Assembly (NCBI RefSeq): GCF_032362555.1
Contig: NC_083511.1
Coordinates: forward strand, 7,750,001-7,814,000
Source of the DNA: Amyelois transitella
Lineage: Eukaryota; Arthropoda; Insecta; Lepidoptera; Pyralidae
Direction of reading: 5' to 3'
DNA: 64,000 bases
Shown here: positions 32,882 through 43,958 of the stretch, piece after piece
Layout of the letters: each line of letters starts with the position of its first letter
Position numbering within the stretch: position 1 is the first letter of the stretch
Made by a program: the position numbers and the translations under genes
The notes under the pieces: generated by a model
The model's input: the letters and a program-made list of their open reading frames with translations, nothing else
Database searches by the model: none
Told to the model about the DNA's origin: nothing

Positions 32882-33369
32882 AAATAATAGTTTAAAAAAA
32901 ACTAAAAAACTACGCTTTTATTGCTAATCAAACTAAAAAATAGAAAATAAAAATTAATGACAAAGGAATTATAAAACAGTATTAGCAAGTCGAACAATCA
33001 GTTATAGTCAATTACCTCCGATTAAAATTATAACAAAATTAAATTTATAAACAAAACAATTTAAATCAGAGTAAAAAGCGTGGGGTGCATTTTACTTCAT
33101 TTTCATATCTCTCTTGTCATAAATATATGCTAATAGAATGATTTTAATATTTACTACATCAAGCACCCCACGCTTTTTACTCAGATTTAAATTGTTTTGT
33201 TTATAAATTTAATTTTGTTATAATTTTAATCGGAGGTAATTGACTATAACTGATTGTTCGACTTGCTAATACTGTTTTATAATTCCTTTGTCATTAATTT
33301 TTATTTTCTATTTTTTAGTTTGATTAGCAATAAAAGCGTAGTTTTTTAGTTTTTTTTAAACTATTATTT
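32882..33369. repeat. Large inverted repeat, 207-bp arms, one mismatch
   Basis: Left arm 32882-33088 and right arm 33163-33369 pair without gaps. The only mismatch I find is A33068 against A33183. The 74-bp loop (33089-33162) is unrelated to the arms. Inner stem ends are GCGTGGGGTGC and GCACCCCACGC. The outer 58 bp of the left arm also resembles 32827-32884 as a diverged direct repeat with period 68. The arms have no open frame. A transcript would fold into a long perfect double-stranded RNA. It is either a fold-back element or a recent inverted duplication. Confidence 0.92.
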
Positions 33370-36300
33370 TTTAATAAATACTTAAATTATCTTCAAACGA
33401 AGCTTTTCTAATAAAGATTAACTTCTTGTTATTGTATTGTATTCTTTTTAAATTTAATTTTAACTGCTTTCATACGTTAATATACAGGTGCACTTTTGCA
33501 AAAAATAAAGTAAGGCTAATATAGCCATGATGACAGTACTACGCAGAATTGGTATACCTCTGCTCAATGAAATTTAAATTATCTTTACTTTTATAGTGCC
33601 TTTCCAAATTCAACGGCAGCAGGTGCTAAAATTTCCACATCAGTTACGTTGCCAATAAAACTTGAAATCCCATGATAGAATAAAAATTCTCAACATGCGG
33701 CCTCCAAATAAATAACATTGACAGTGCCATAATAGCTTTTTCACTGGTCAAGGGGGCACGTTTTATCCCATTATTGTTTCTGAGAAATTGTAACAGTTTT
33801 GACGAGTGACCTGGCCGTTTTTCTTCCGCAGTAGTGGAGTGGAATGAAAAATTTTCAAGTCCCCCCTTGTATCCCTAGGGTGTCGTAGAACTCCGGAGCT
33901 CTGACCGCCGTCCGACAATTTGTCATATTCATATGTTAACGTGTCCGTCTTTTCTTGCAAAAAGTGGATAACTTAATTCCGGGCCGGGCGGCGGCCGGGT
34001 TATTCGATTTGTGTACATTCAAATTTCACGTCTTGTTATGGTAATACAGGTGTTGTCTATCCTCCGGCGGATTTAACCTTTATTTTTTTGGGCTTGCGCA
34101 TTTGCGGCCAGTTTTTGTGTGTGTGTTTTTAAGCGAGGAGTTTTGTTAATTCTAAAAATATTAAGGTGAATTTTTAAACAAATACTTACGGCAAAAGTGT
34201 CATTACGGATTTAGGTGTTGGTTTATTTATTGTTCGCTAATTCACTTTATAGAATAATACCTGCCATATCAACCTACTTACCTACAACCTAAGGATGATA
34301 ATTTTTAAAAGTATACATCAATTCGACACAGGTACCTACATAAATTTTCTGTAAGTACGAGTCACACATAAAAATCAGAATCAATATTAATTTTACAATC
34401 TTCAATAAAGTTACCGCGCAATAAATGCAATGTAACGTTGGAACACAAACCGCCAATATCAATAACAGTACAAATTGATGACTTGTCCGATTTGGTCCCG
34501 ACTGCCGTTCTTCACTCGGTTTACGATGGACGTGTCTCTTTTTGACAGACGTGTGGCTACCCTAACTTGTATAAGTTAATGCAGCTATAGTATATTCAAT
34601 AATTATGAATTACTTAGATACTTCGACGAACCATGATATCTATTATTATTTAAGAAAAAAATATTGTTTAATCATATAAACCATACCAAAATAAGGTCAA
34701 GTTATCTGCAGGCATTATTGGTATTACTATTTACGTAGGTACTATTTTAGGCTATTTTATAAAAAAAGATATTATTAGAAAAGAAAAAAATACACAAATA
34801 TAATTCATTTATTATTTTACATCTTCCGCATAATGAAAATGAAATTTATTTCTTTTTTAATTTTAAATTTAAAATTAGGGTAATTTTTTTTTGGGAATTC
34901 TTACGGAACATGAAAATGAAAATTTTATTCTAAAGCAGGTGAAGCTGTGTGCGAAAGCTTGTAGCTTAATATTATCAATCTTCATAAAATTTAGGAGCGT
35001 CACAACCCTTCATCGCTACCAAAACACTAGCGGGCATTTAATTACAAAATTTGCTAATTAAGCCACTTACCCCATTTCCATTAGCCGGACGCTATCGTAA
35101 GCCTGTATAATAAGTTATTACAACATAATTTATTATTCTGTCATTACCATGACACCATCGCGTGTCATTTCGTCATAAGTCACAGTCATCTAGTAGGTAA
35201 GGTTAATTTTCATTGGGCATGGTGACAAAATTTCTGTTTACTTTAGCTAGCGTTAAAATGACGCAGCTTAATCTCGTTGTAATGATAAAAATAATGATAA
35301 TATGGTAATGATGGCATGGTAATGAGGTTTGTTTAATTAATTACATTATGAGGTTTAGAGTGATTCCTGCTGCGTTTGTATCGCTTGTGGGTTTGGATTG
35401 CACCTCAGAGGTTATTTTAAAGTTTAAATTGTTTTCTTTAAATATAATTCATCTGGACATATCGACAAATTTTTGTAGTAACAAAGGCATTTTAATCAGA
35501 AAGAGGCTTTTACTCTAAGAAATATCTTAATAAATATTTAAAATGAAACCTAAAAGACAACTATACAATTAAGACTAAGGAAAATAAAACTACCTTACCA
35601 ATAATCAAATAGTAAGGGTTACTGCAGCTGCAGTTGTATCCATTAGAAGTCACTACACAGCCTACAGAATTCTATATAATTGATAAAAAGTAAAGTTTTC
35701 TTTCAGATTAAATTTAATATTTTAATTAAAATTAAATTCATCATGCAATTGGTTGGACGCAAAATGTTAAAATTTTTGGATACCAAAGTTTAATATCTTA
35801 GTAATAAAATTCAAAATAATTAATTACGCTAATTGTAACATGCTTAACCCAATAAGTCGTATGTAGCAGCGTTATAAATTCTAATAGTTTATTTTGTTTA
35901 GAAAACAAATGGGTCCGCATAGTCCTACTTAGTATGCGCCCTCGGGAGAATCGAATGGTACCAAAAAGTTAATTTTTAATTACAATTTTATTACTACTCA
36001 CATCCCATCCAATTACGAAAAGAAATATTATAGGCTGCCTCAAAAACAAATTGATTTAACTTGGGATCGGTTAATCCTACACACTTTTACTAAAAACTTT
36101 GTCTAAATATTTATGGTAATAATTAAATAAAATATCTTCTTATATTTGTTTAACACAAATACTCATGTTCAATTAACTTAATACTTAAACGATTTTTTCT
36201 TTGTATCATTCCTCAATTAAAGATTTTTAACAATAAATGTTATGTCAGTGTGTTTTATCTTAAACTACAAATATCCTAATGTACTTTATATTTGTGCCAT

Positions 36301-37346
36301 CCTCATCAATCATTATATTAATTTGTAAAGTAAAGTTTTTATCTTTTCGTCAATTGCTGTATTGATTTACTTTTTTTTATGGGTGTAAAAAAATAATATA
36401 CCTTTTTATACATTAATAATTTTGCTATATTATAAAAATAAAAAAGTCAGTAACGTATATACCTATTCCTTGAGTGTTTTCAATATCGCGAGACATCAAA
36501 ATATGATTTCCCAAAAATGTCACTGAAGATTCGAGCGTTACAAACCAGTGGAAATAGATACTGTTTATAGAAAAAACAGGTACCTTTGAGTACAAAGCAC
36601 TACTCTTGTAATCCCCAGTGGTATTAGCAGATAACATATCGTATGCGTATCGGGTAAAAGCGCGGGGAATTCAGATTTCCATCCGCTGGCAACACCGTGG
36701 GTAGAATTTCAAAGGGTTTTTTAGACGGCCCATTTTGGTAAGGAGGTTGGTTCGTAAAATGTCCGATATTTTAGTGATAACATTGTTGTCTTACTTAAAC
36801 CGTAGTTATAAACATTCTTATCACTGTAGTGATTTCATTCATCACATTTCAATTTCACAAGAACAATTTTTTCATTAGAATTAAGCGGGCTTGTTCTACA
36901 TATAAGGAAAAAGAAAATTAATTTCTTAACACGCCATTTAACATATAATTTTACATATTTTTATTATTTGAATTTACAATGTTATTAAAAGCTTTCCAGC
37001 ATCAATTTTCATTCAAATAATGTGAATCCCATACCATCTAAAAATATAATCCCAATGTTTGTAACATACAAATGCACTCGACTATAGCATTCCATTTATC
37101 AGTCAATAAATATGATAAAAAGTATTATTGGGGCGCGAATGTGCCTACTGGGACAAAGGGCACTGGATTATTGTTTTTATTTTCACCCTTTATACGGTAA
37201 ACGAAACATATTTTATGTGAATGATCTTCGGTAAAAGATTTATGTGCGTCGGCAGGTACTTTGTAGAAATTGGCATGAGATTAGGGAATGTTAATCGATA
37301 TAAATTGAATGCAAAGTGGACACTCACTTCAAAAAGAATTCAAAGA
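33370..37346. other. Long non-coding stretch
   Basis: No gene supported over 4 kb. GC-richer blocks are at 33760-34090 (includes GGCCGGGCGGCGGCCGGG), 34440-34570, 35010-35340 and 36640-36720. The first yields a 65-codon minus-strand frame without a domain. The remainder is AT-rich. Confidence 0.45.
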
Positions 37347-37530
37347 TTGTAAAAGTCAATCAAGGAATAGGCTTATAAACTTGGCTTCTTCTTTTAGGCG
37401 ATGGACTAGCAACCTGTCATTATTTGAATATCAATTCCATCATTAAGCCGTACAGCTAAACGTAGTGTTCCTGTTTTTTTGAGATTGTTGGCTCTGCCTA
37501 TCCCGTTTCAATAAGATATTTGTCTATATG
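37347..37530 (-). repeat. Family A repeat, reverse, decayed
   Basis: AAAGTCAATCAAGGAATAGG, TTTTAGGCGATGGACTAGCA, AACCTGTCATTATTTGAA and TTGGCTCTGCCTATCCCG keep the family order in reverse. Confidence 0.65.
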
Positions 37531-37626
37531 TTTAAATAAGATTTAATTAGTAGGTTTTTTTAAGAAAACGAAACTATAAATCTATTATCATGAAATTTAC
37601 ATTACTTACGCCTGCTTTAAACAGGG

Positions 37627-37725
37627 GTACGCAGAGACAATGGGTGTCCTCTAGACTAGCTCGATCTTAACAGATTTCTCTTACTTCCTCCACACCCATT
37701 ACTCTCTTCATACATTCTTGACGAT
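37627..37725 (-). repeat. Family C remnant, reverse, decayed
   Basis: GCAGAGACA, a TTCTCTTACTTCCTCCACAC-like block and TACTCTCTTCATACATTC resemble the reversed family C end. Weak. Confidence 0.3.
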
Positions 37726-38494
37726 TACGCGGGTAAGGTTAATATTTAGCAACTTAGTACTCATAACAACCCAAACTCATATTGAAGTTAATATGAGATC
37801 GATAAATTAATTAATTACGGTAACTTATAGGTAGAGGCGCGGCCGGGTCGTGGCACCTACCATAACTACCGAGCAACAGTGGATTTCCCAGGAGGTCCCC
37901 GTTCAACGTTTGCCAAAGAGCAAGTAGGTACAGTAACGATAACACATTCAAAATGAATGAAACACTGTTAACAGTTGTCTCTGTGATTTCATTCATTCAT
38001 TTCATTTAAATATATGATCTCTGTGACAGCAGGATAGAGCGATAAATATGTTGTAGGTGCGAAAAAGATGGAACGTCAAATCACACAGATTAAGCAATTT
38101 TTTTTACAGATTGTAAGTGTTGTTTGCATTTAGAGAATTTGATCACTACTGGTGAACGTGACGTCACAACGATGATTGTGACTTGTGACACAATATCTAA
38201 TGTTTTTCATATTGCATCTTATTAAGAGATTTATTTGATCTATGACCTTGTGCACTATTTAGATTATTTTATCCTTAGTTTTGATATTTTAAACTAATGT
38301 CATTGTTGTTGGTGTTTTATTTTTGAAAATAACCTTAACCATGTTCCTGATTTACTATATTTTTAAGTATGAAACGCGATTTATAAAACACCCGATATAA
38401 ATAATGAAAAGAAACCTTATTAGTATAATTATCACGTGGTTCATTTTACCTAATAACCCTAATGTGTTTCATAGAGTTTCTTTTAATCTTTGAC
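37726..38494. other. Non-coding stretch
   Basis: No gene. A small GC-rich patch is at 37830-37930. Confidence 0.45.
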
Positions 38495-38700
38495 GCAGCA
38501 GAGCGGCGCACCCGCCACGTTATTCCGCCTATTAGGGCACCTGTCATGTGAGTTTACAATAAGTAAATATGGACATGGAGTTACCCTGTTATTGCTTCAC
38601 TATTGGCGACAATATCGCTCGTTTGTTTACGGAAAAAATTAACTTGCTCGTTATTACGTGGGGCGGTAATCGGAAAATTGGTTGGCGTTTGTTTGTTTTT
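38495..38700. promoter_or_regulatory. GC-richer single-copy block, possible enhancer
   Basis: Contains GGCGCACCCGCCACG, CTCGTTTGTTTACGG (fork-head-like TGTTTAC) and ACGTGGGGCGGTAATCGG. No open frame and no copy elsewhere in the window. Role inferred from composition and words only. Confidence 0.25.
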
Positions 38701-40569
38701 AGAGTCAATCTCGATGTGGATTTATGTGAGGTAGTTTAGTGGATATGGTTTTGTTACCTTTATAATAACGTTTAACAATTACCAGAAAAAAAATATGGAA
38801 ATCTGGACTTTTGTACTCTTAAATGATGAATGGCTGAATCCAATGTATTAACTTTTTAAATGTCTGTTACGTTATCTGTACCTACTTTCTAAAAGTTCCT
38901 ACTAAACTACACACATTAGTAACTTAACTTCACCGGGGATGCCATGCCTAATAGTCGGTATACTAAGTTTCTGCAGTTGCACCCTTACTCTCATGATTTT
39001 ATGTTTTGACCTCTGTTGCATTTAAATTATATAAGTACAATAAAGATTATGTTTGTAAGTTATACCACACAAGAAGTTCATTTGATTTAATTTTGTTTAA
39101 CTTCTAACTATCTTATTTTATTTAGGTGATGATTTTAAGTGACAAATAAACGAAGCACTTATTATCGCTCAAACAGCTCAATGTGAATAAGCTTATGTCT
39201 ACTCTATGCAACAAAGCGACAGTCAACATATCTGCGATACGATAATGGAGCTGAACTCAAGTCTCTTGGCACTGTCTGCTGCTTGACTTTACTAAATATC
39301 ATGCGCATATTTGAGTTTAATTACGTCGTTTGTACTGGTAAATATTACAAAATCGTAAATACTATGTTGCTATTAAAATTGATAACAGCCGTACTGCTAT
39401 GTGTTTGTCGTTATAGCTAAGATTAGGTTAACCATTCATTTAGTCGTCAATTATTAAATGATTTCTTCCACAGTGGTGACATTTTCATAACCTTACATTG
39501 TTTTATATTATGGATATGGAATCAAAAAGTAAAAACATTTTCAGTCCCGAGAAAAGACTTAACAGCAGGAACAATGGCAGAAAAAGCACAACACCGGTTT
39601 GGTGAAATATCGAATAACTTACCGCAAAATAGGCACGCAATGATACAGAATAGTGTAGGAGAAAAGACAAATGCCGAGCTAGTAATAAGTACTAGGAAGT
39701 CCAATAATGAACTGAACTGAAACCTATGTACGCGAAAAATCTGTTATTTATAAAATAAAACTACTTATATAGTACAATATGAGCAGCATGCCATAATCTC
39801 TACACGCTCCCGATAAGAAAAGGCACATCAGAAAAAGTCCTGAAACCGAAAAGTGTTGAACACCTACCTATTTTTTCAAACCCCTTGAACGTTCAGAAAG
39901 GGGCCACAAGAGACAAAGAAAATTAAAGTATCGTCTACAGCAATAATTTGATGTTCGGAACGTACCTTTCCAATGCTATGGGAAGTCGAGTCCACCCGTC
40001 TGAGGCAATTCCCAACCGTCGTAATGTCTAATTCCCGTCGACTTACACACATCAGCGTTTCCGATATCGTGTTGTACCCCCTTAACGCATAGAGCAATGT
40101 TCGCGCAGAGAAATCAAAATGTATTTTTTTTTGTATTGACACAGTGGTTTAAGGTTTGAGGAGTGGGCAAGTCAAGGAGTAAGTTATTTACGCCTGACCT
40201 CCATGACTCCGTTAACAAGCCAGCTTAAATATTAAACTTCTTGAATCATGCTTGTCATGTAAAAGTACTTCGTCCCTTCGAAGTTCTGTTCTTCAGCTCC
40301 AGGATTCTCGCATCCTTATAATAATAACCAGAATAGTTTTACCTGTATGTCTTTGCCGACACCTGTCCATACTTGTAATCCAAGTATAATGGGTATTGAT
40401 CGTAAAGAGCAAACAAATTTCTCTTCATTCGTTACCTGCTTGTCTTTTCAATTCCTGTTCTTTTTTCAAAAATAATTAGGTACTTATAAAAAAACTTTTT
40501 TTTTTTTAAATTAAAGCTCTGTTCATCTCCATTACTCTACACCTCCTTTTTCCATTTACACGGTACCGC
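38701..40569. other. Non-coding stretch with two odd open frames
   Basis: 39541-39720 (+) is open for 60 codons and holds RFGEISNN, faintly like a cyclin destruction box. 39876-40142 (-) is open for 88 codons without an ATG at its start. Neither shows splice sites or a domain good enough to call a gene. Confidence 0.35.
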
Positions 40570-40800
40570 ACGAATATTGCAAACTAAACTGGAGCCGGCA
40601 CTATTTACAATTTGGCCGCGGTTGCGTCCGTCCGGGCACATTCGACCCGTCGTTACATCGCCAATGTTAATATTGCTGCTTGCGGCTCCTCTTTATTACC
40701 TGACCTCGCAGATGTTATCTCTTTTAATGTGGAATTCGATGGCGATTATAATATCTGTGTCGTTTTCGGAGTCAACATGAGTTTAGAAATTTTCAATATC
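40570..40800. promoter_or_regulatory. GC-richer block with overlapping open frames
   Basis: About 230 bp with normal GC, open in two plus-strand frames. In one frame TGAGTIYNLAAVASV leads into a stretch with VEFDGDYNICVVFG. It has no ATG of its own at the 5' side, and no clear AG/GT pair bounds it. Either an unrecognised exon or conserved non-coding DNA. Confidence 0.2.
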
Positions 40801-40880
40801 GTGAAACTAGACCATAAAATGTGACTACAATCGCTCTGCTTGCTTTTTAGGTTACTATTTTAGTGTTTCTATTTATTTAT

Positions 40881-40978
40881 CACATGTGTTTTTCCCGGCT
40901 AAGTAGGCAGAGACAAAATCTTTTAAATTAACGATCCCTGCATACTTCTTCCTTCTTCCACATTTAGTAATATTTTCA
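40881..40978 (-). repeat. Family C repeat, reverse
   Basis: TTCCCGGCTAAGTAGGCAGA, GATCCCTGCATACTTCTTCC and the following block are the reverse complement of the family C tail at 24431-24560, with moderate decay. Confidence 0.5.
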
Positions 40979-41214
40979 TACCAGTTCGCCGAATTAGAGT
41001 ACCTGCAACCTGACCTAACGTGACGTGAGGTGAGCCGACACCATATTTCTCGTCTTGGCCTTCTCCATCCAACAATTCCATTTACACTCCCCTTGTATAG
41101 CCAAAAATCTTGGATAATTTAGCACCCATAGGAAAGGATAATGGAAAGCCTATTCTTTATTCAAAAATATTTTGGTGCTTTAACGTAAAATAAAAAATTG
41201 TGTAAGGAAACAAC

Positions 41215-41410
41215 CACATAATCCCGCCAATCACGTAAAACCATTGTGCAATTAGGTACGCAGCATACCCGCCGCTAATAGTGATCTAGTTAACGCAAAT
41301 TACTCTAGCGTATGTCCAATTAAACACGTCAAACGTGCGTCATTGGTGCGTGACACGATTAGGCAAGCGCGTGACGGTTGGCAGGAGAGAACGCGGGAGT
41401 CTGTACACAC
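41215..41410. promoter_or_regulatory. GC-richer single-copy block, possible enhancer
   Basis: Contains ATCCCGCCAATCACG, GCATACCCGCCGCTAATAG, CAAACGTGCGTCATTGG and TGACGGTTGGCAGGAG. No frame and no repeat. Possible conserved element, inferred. Confidence 0.25.
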
Positions 41411-41640
41411 CTTTATGATTTTGAAATAAGAATTAAAATTGATCAGACGTTGGTGGTATTTCCGATAAAAATTTAAATCATTTCATTTATTCAGATTTCT
41501 GAATAATACGAGTATGTTTAGTTTATAGTTAAAAATTGCCAAGCGATGCTTTTAGAATAAGGAAAAAATTCATGACTAGCTTATCTATAAATCAGGAAAA
41601 CCTGGCTTTCGATACAACTGGTTATGTTACCATGGTCAAA

Positions 41641-41710
41641 TATATACATACTTATAATCGATCACCTCTTTATCCCTTGCGAGGTAGAAAGAGCTAACGG
41701 TCAGCTATAG
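41641..41710 (+). repeat. Family A repeat fragment
   Basis: TATATACATAC start, TTATCCCTTGCGAGGTAGA, AGAGCTAACGG and TCAGCTAT. A decayed family B piece (CCAGAGCGGTGAGGATGCG) follows at about 41750-41800. Confidence 0.55.
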
Positions 41711-41936
41711 ACTTATGTAGTTGCACCGTATTAAAGCGTGCCTACACAAACAAGATCAAGGACCTGGCCTTTCCAGAGCGGTGAGGATGCGCCCAGAACA
41801 AACGCCGAAAGAATGACGACTAAGTACTTATTTATAAAAATCTTTATGGCACATTTAATATACTAAAGGCAAACTAAATGTCATATGGTGTTCTATAACA
41901 GTACCAATACCAATGTGACCGTATTGAAAAATCGCA

Positions 41937-42116
41937 TTATTGTCCCATCACGTCGTTATCACGCAGTGACGTCACGCGCGGCGTCCCTCTCATTAACACC
42001 TCGGCACACGTCCTGTTAAATGCCTCATTTCTCTGCGGTGAATCTAGAGGTATGGCTATAGCATAGCATTGTAGCATTTGTAAAACAAGACTATAAAAAC
42101 GAGAAATATCCGCCAT
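41937..42116 (-). CDS. Short unrecognised open frame with good start context
   Basis: 59 codons from an ATG in the context GAAAATGGCGG (A at -3, G at +4), beginning MADISRFYSLVLQML. The codons are less AT-rich than the surroundings. No domain is recognised and no convincing splice donor ends it. It could be a first exon, a transposon fragment or chance in a GC-richer block that also contains CAGTGACGTCACGCGCGG. Confidence 0.2.
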   Translation of the reverse strand: MADISRFYSLVLQMLQCYAIAIPLDSPQRNEAFNRTCAEVLMRGTPRVTSLRDNDVMGQ

Positions 42117-42376
42117 TTTCAAAGTTTTTTTTTGTTTTAGAATAGAAACTCTCTATGTCTTTCTATTAAATGTCATATGAGTCGACTATGTATTGGAAAT
42201 AAGCACATTCAAGTGCCTATAATCTCCCATGCTGATCTGATATCTAAATAAAAAACATAGTACGTATTTATCACTATCTGAATCTTTATTAATTCCGTCA
42301 TTAATTCATCCGTCTTTTTGGGACTATTTGTTTTTTCAATCTATCTAACTTTTCCATATGTAAAGATTCCAATATG

Positions 42377-42524
42377 GGTTAGGTTCCCTGCAAACGTTAC
42401 GGAGGTTAGATGAGTTATTTCATGTAAAAACCTGATTCACCAAATCCAGAATACATGGTCAAAAGCATACCCCGGGTTCCTCTCCAGAGTAATAAGGATG
42501 TAACCGGGACTAAAGGCAGGAGAA
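42377..42524 (+). repeat. Family B repeat
   Basis: Forward copy with TTAGGTTCCCTGCAAACG, TGTAAAAACCTGATTCACC, CATACCCCGGGTTCCTCTCC and CTAAAGGCAGGAG. Confidence 0.75.
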
Positions 42525-42630
42525 AGATGAAGATACATATGTACGTATAAAGATTGTGTACTCTTTTATTAAATGTCTAAGCTATAGAGGTTTAATAATC
42601 TTAATCTTTACTTCTGCAAAGTAACAAACA

Positions 42631-42822
42631 TATACATACATATAGGCACGTCTATTTCCCTTGCGGGGAAGAAAGAGCCAACAGTCTTAAAAAACTGAAA
42701 GGCCTCTTTCAGCTGATTGACTAAAAGATAGAATTGATATTCAAATAGTGACAGGTTGCTAGACCATCGCCTAAATGAAGAAACCTAACTAAATAAGCCT
42801 ATCCCTTAGTCGTCTAAAGTAA
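42631..42822 (+). repeat. Family A repeat, nearly complete
   Basis: TATACATACATATAGGCACG, CTTGCGGGGAAGAAAGAGCC, ATTCAAATAGTGACAGGTTG and TATCCCTTAGTCGTC in the usual order. Confidence 0.75.
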
Positions 42823-43230
42823 CATTTATTAGAAAGCGGATAGACAGATGATATTTAATGTAAGCCGTTAAAGTGGTTGTATTAGATATTCATTACAATG
42901 CAACGCAGACCGATGACCATTATTGATTTATCTAACTCAATGTGTATTTTGCGTTGCACATCGATTAAATTAATAATAATCTGAAGTGAACATGACATTG
43001 TTATAAAATTTGTTTACCTAATAAAACCATCTAAATAAAGAAATAATAAGTAACAATGCATACACGTACCTAAATTTCAATTTCTTCGCATACTTCATGC
43101 CGTGAAATGTTATAGAAATTTAGAATGTCATTCCGATGTGAATGCCAATTTCAGGTTGCCTAATTTTAATTTTGACATACAGCATATAAGATTTAATCAA
43201 ATTTAATTAGAAAAAAATGGAGTTTTAAGG

Positions 43231-43358
43231 TAGCGTGCAAAGGTTGCGGAGGCCAGACGGGAGTCGCTTCGTGTGAAAACCTGACTTGCCCAAAATCATG
43301 GTCAAAACGGCACGCCCCGAGATCTTCTCCAGAGAGGTGTCAATATAAGAGGAGAAAG
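43231..43358 (+). repeat. Family B repeat
   Basis: GGTTGCGGAGGCCAGACGGG, AAACCTGACTTGCCC, ATCATGGTCAAAACGGCACG and TTCTCCAGAGAGGTG. Confidence 0.7.
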
Positions 43359-43479
43359 AAGAGATTAAAGGAATTAAAAAAAAACACCGTTAAAAATATT
43401 CGTGTGTTTTTCCTACATGTAGCCTGTCGTCTCTTCAGTAGAACCTCTTTATCATCTAAACCGCTTGGGCCCAGTAAAC

Positions 43480-43690
43480 CAGGCGTAATTAACGCGACGG
43501 AATAATTCAGTACCGACAAAACGAGAATTTTAATACGCAAATGAAATAATTCTCAGATTGATGACGAGGATTCCCGCGTTAACGGTATTTTTTTCGCGCG
43601 CTCTTTCCGAATTGAATTTTTAATTATGTTTTATGGACTCGCGAATCGCAATTTCGTAGATTAACTACGCTTAGATTTTTATTGCTTTGT
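43480..43690. promoter_or_regulatory. Single-copy block with homeodomain/POU-like words, possible enhancer
   Basis: Contains GGCGTAATTAACGCGACGG, ATACGCAAATGAAATAATTC (octamer-like), CCCGCGTTAACGG, TTTTTAATTATGTTTTATGG and CTCGCGAATCGCAATTTCG. No frame; apparently unique in the window. Best of the candidate regulatory blocks by motif density, still inference. Confidence 0.3.
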
Positions 43691-43910
43691 TTATAAGCTT
43701 TTTTTATTTACAACAAAGTAGCCTTTACAGGAACGCTATACCTACCATTTAGAGTTTTCGTAAAACCTTAGAAGCAAATGCTTACAACTACTTAGGTAAA
43801 TATTTTATTAAACTATTAAATAAATTGAGGATATTTGCCGAGAAGTCTTGTTTATACGTTGAAAAAAGGTCGTCAGATATAATTTTTAGGAAAATAAATA
43901 TAAATTAATC

Positions 43911-43958
43911 TGGGCTCTGTCTACTTCGTATCGGATAAAGACATGATATGTATGTATA
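43911..43958 (-). repeat. Family A repeat fragment, reverse
   Basis: GGGCTCTGTCTACTTCG, ATAAAGACATGATATG and a TATGTAT end: the terminal 50 bp of a reversed copy. Confidence 0.5.

Noticed and set aside
33590..33680. Second exon for the THAP-like gene
   Set aside because: TTTTATAG could be an acceptor, but in the required phase the sequence gives no THAP-like residues and stops soon.
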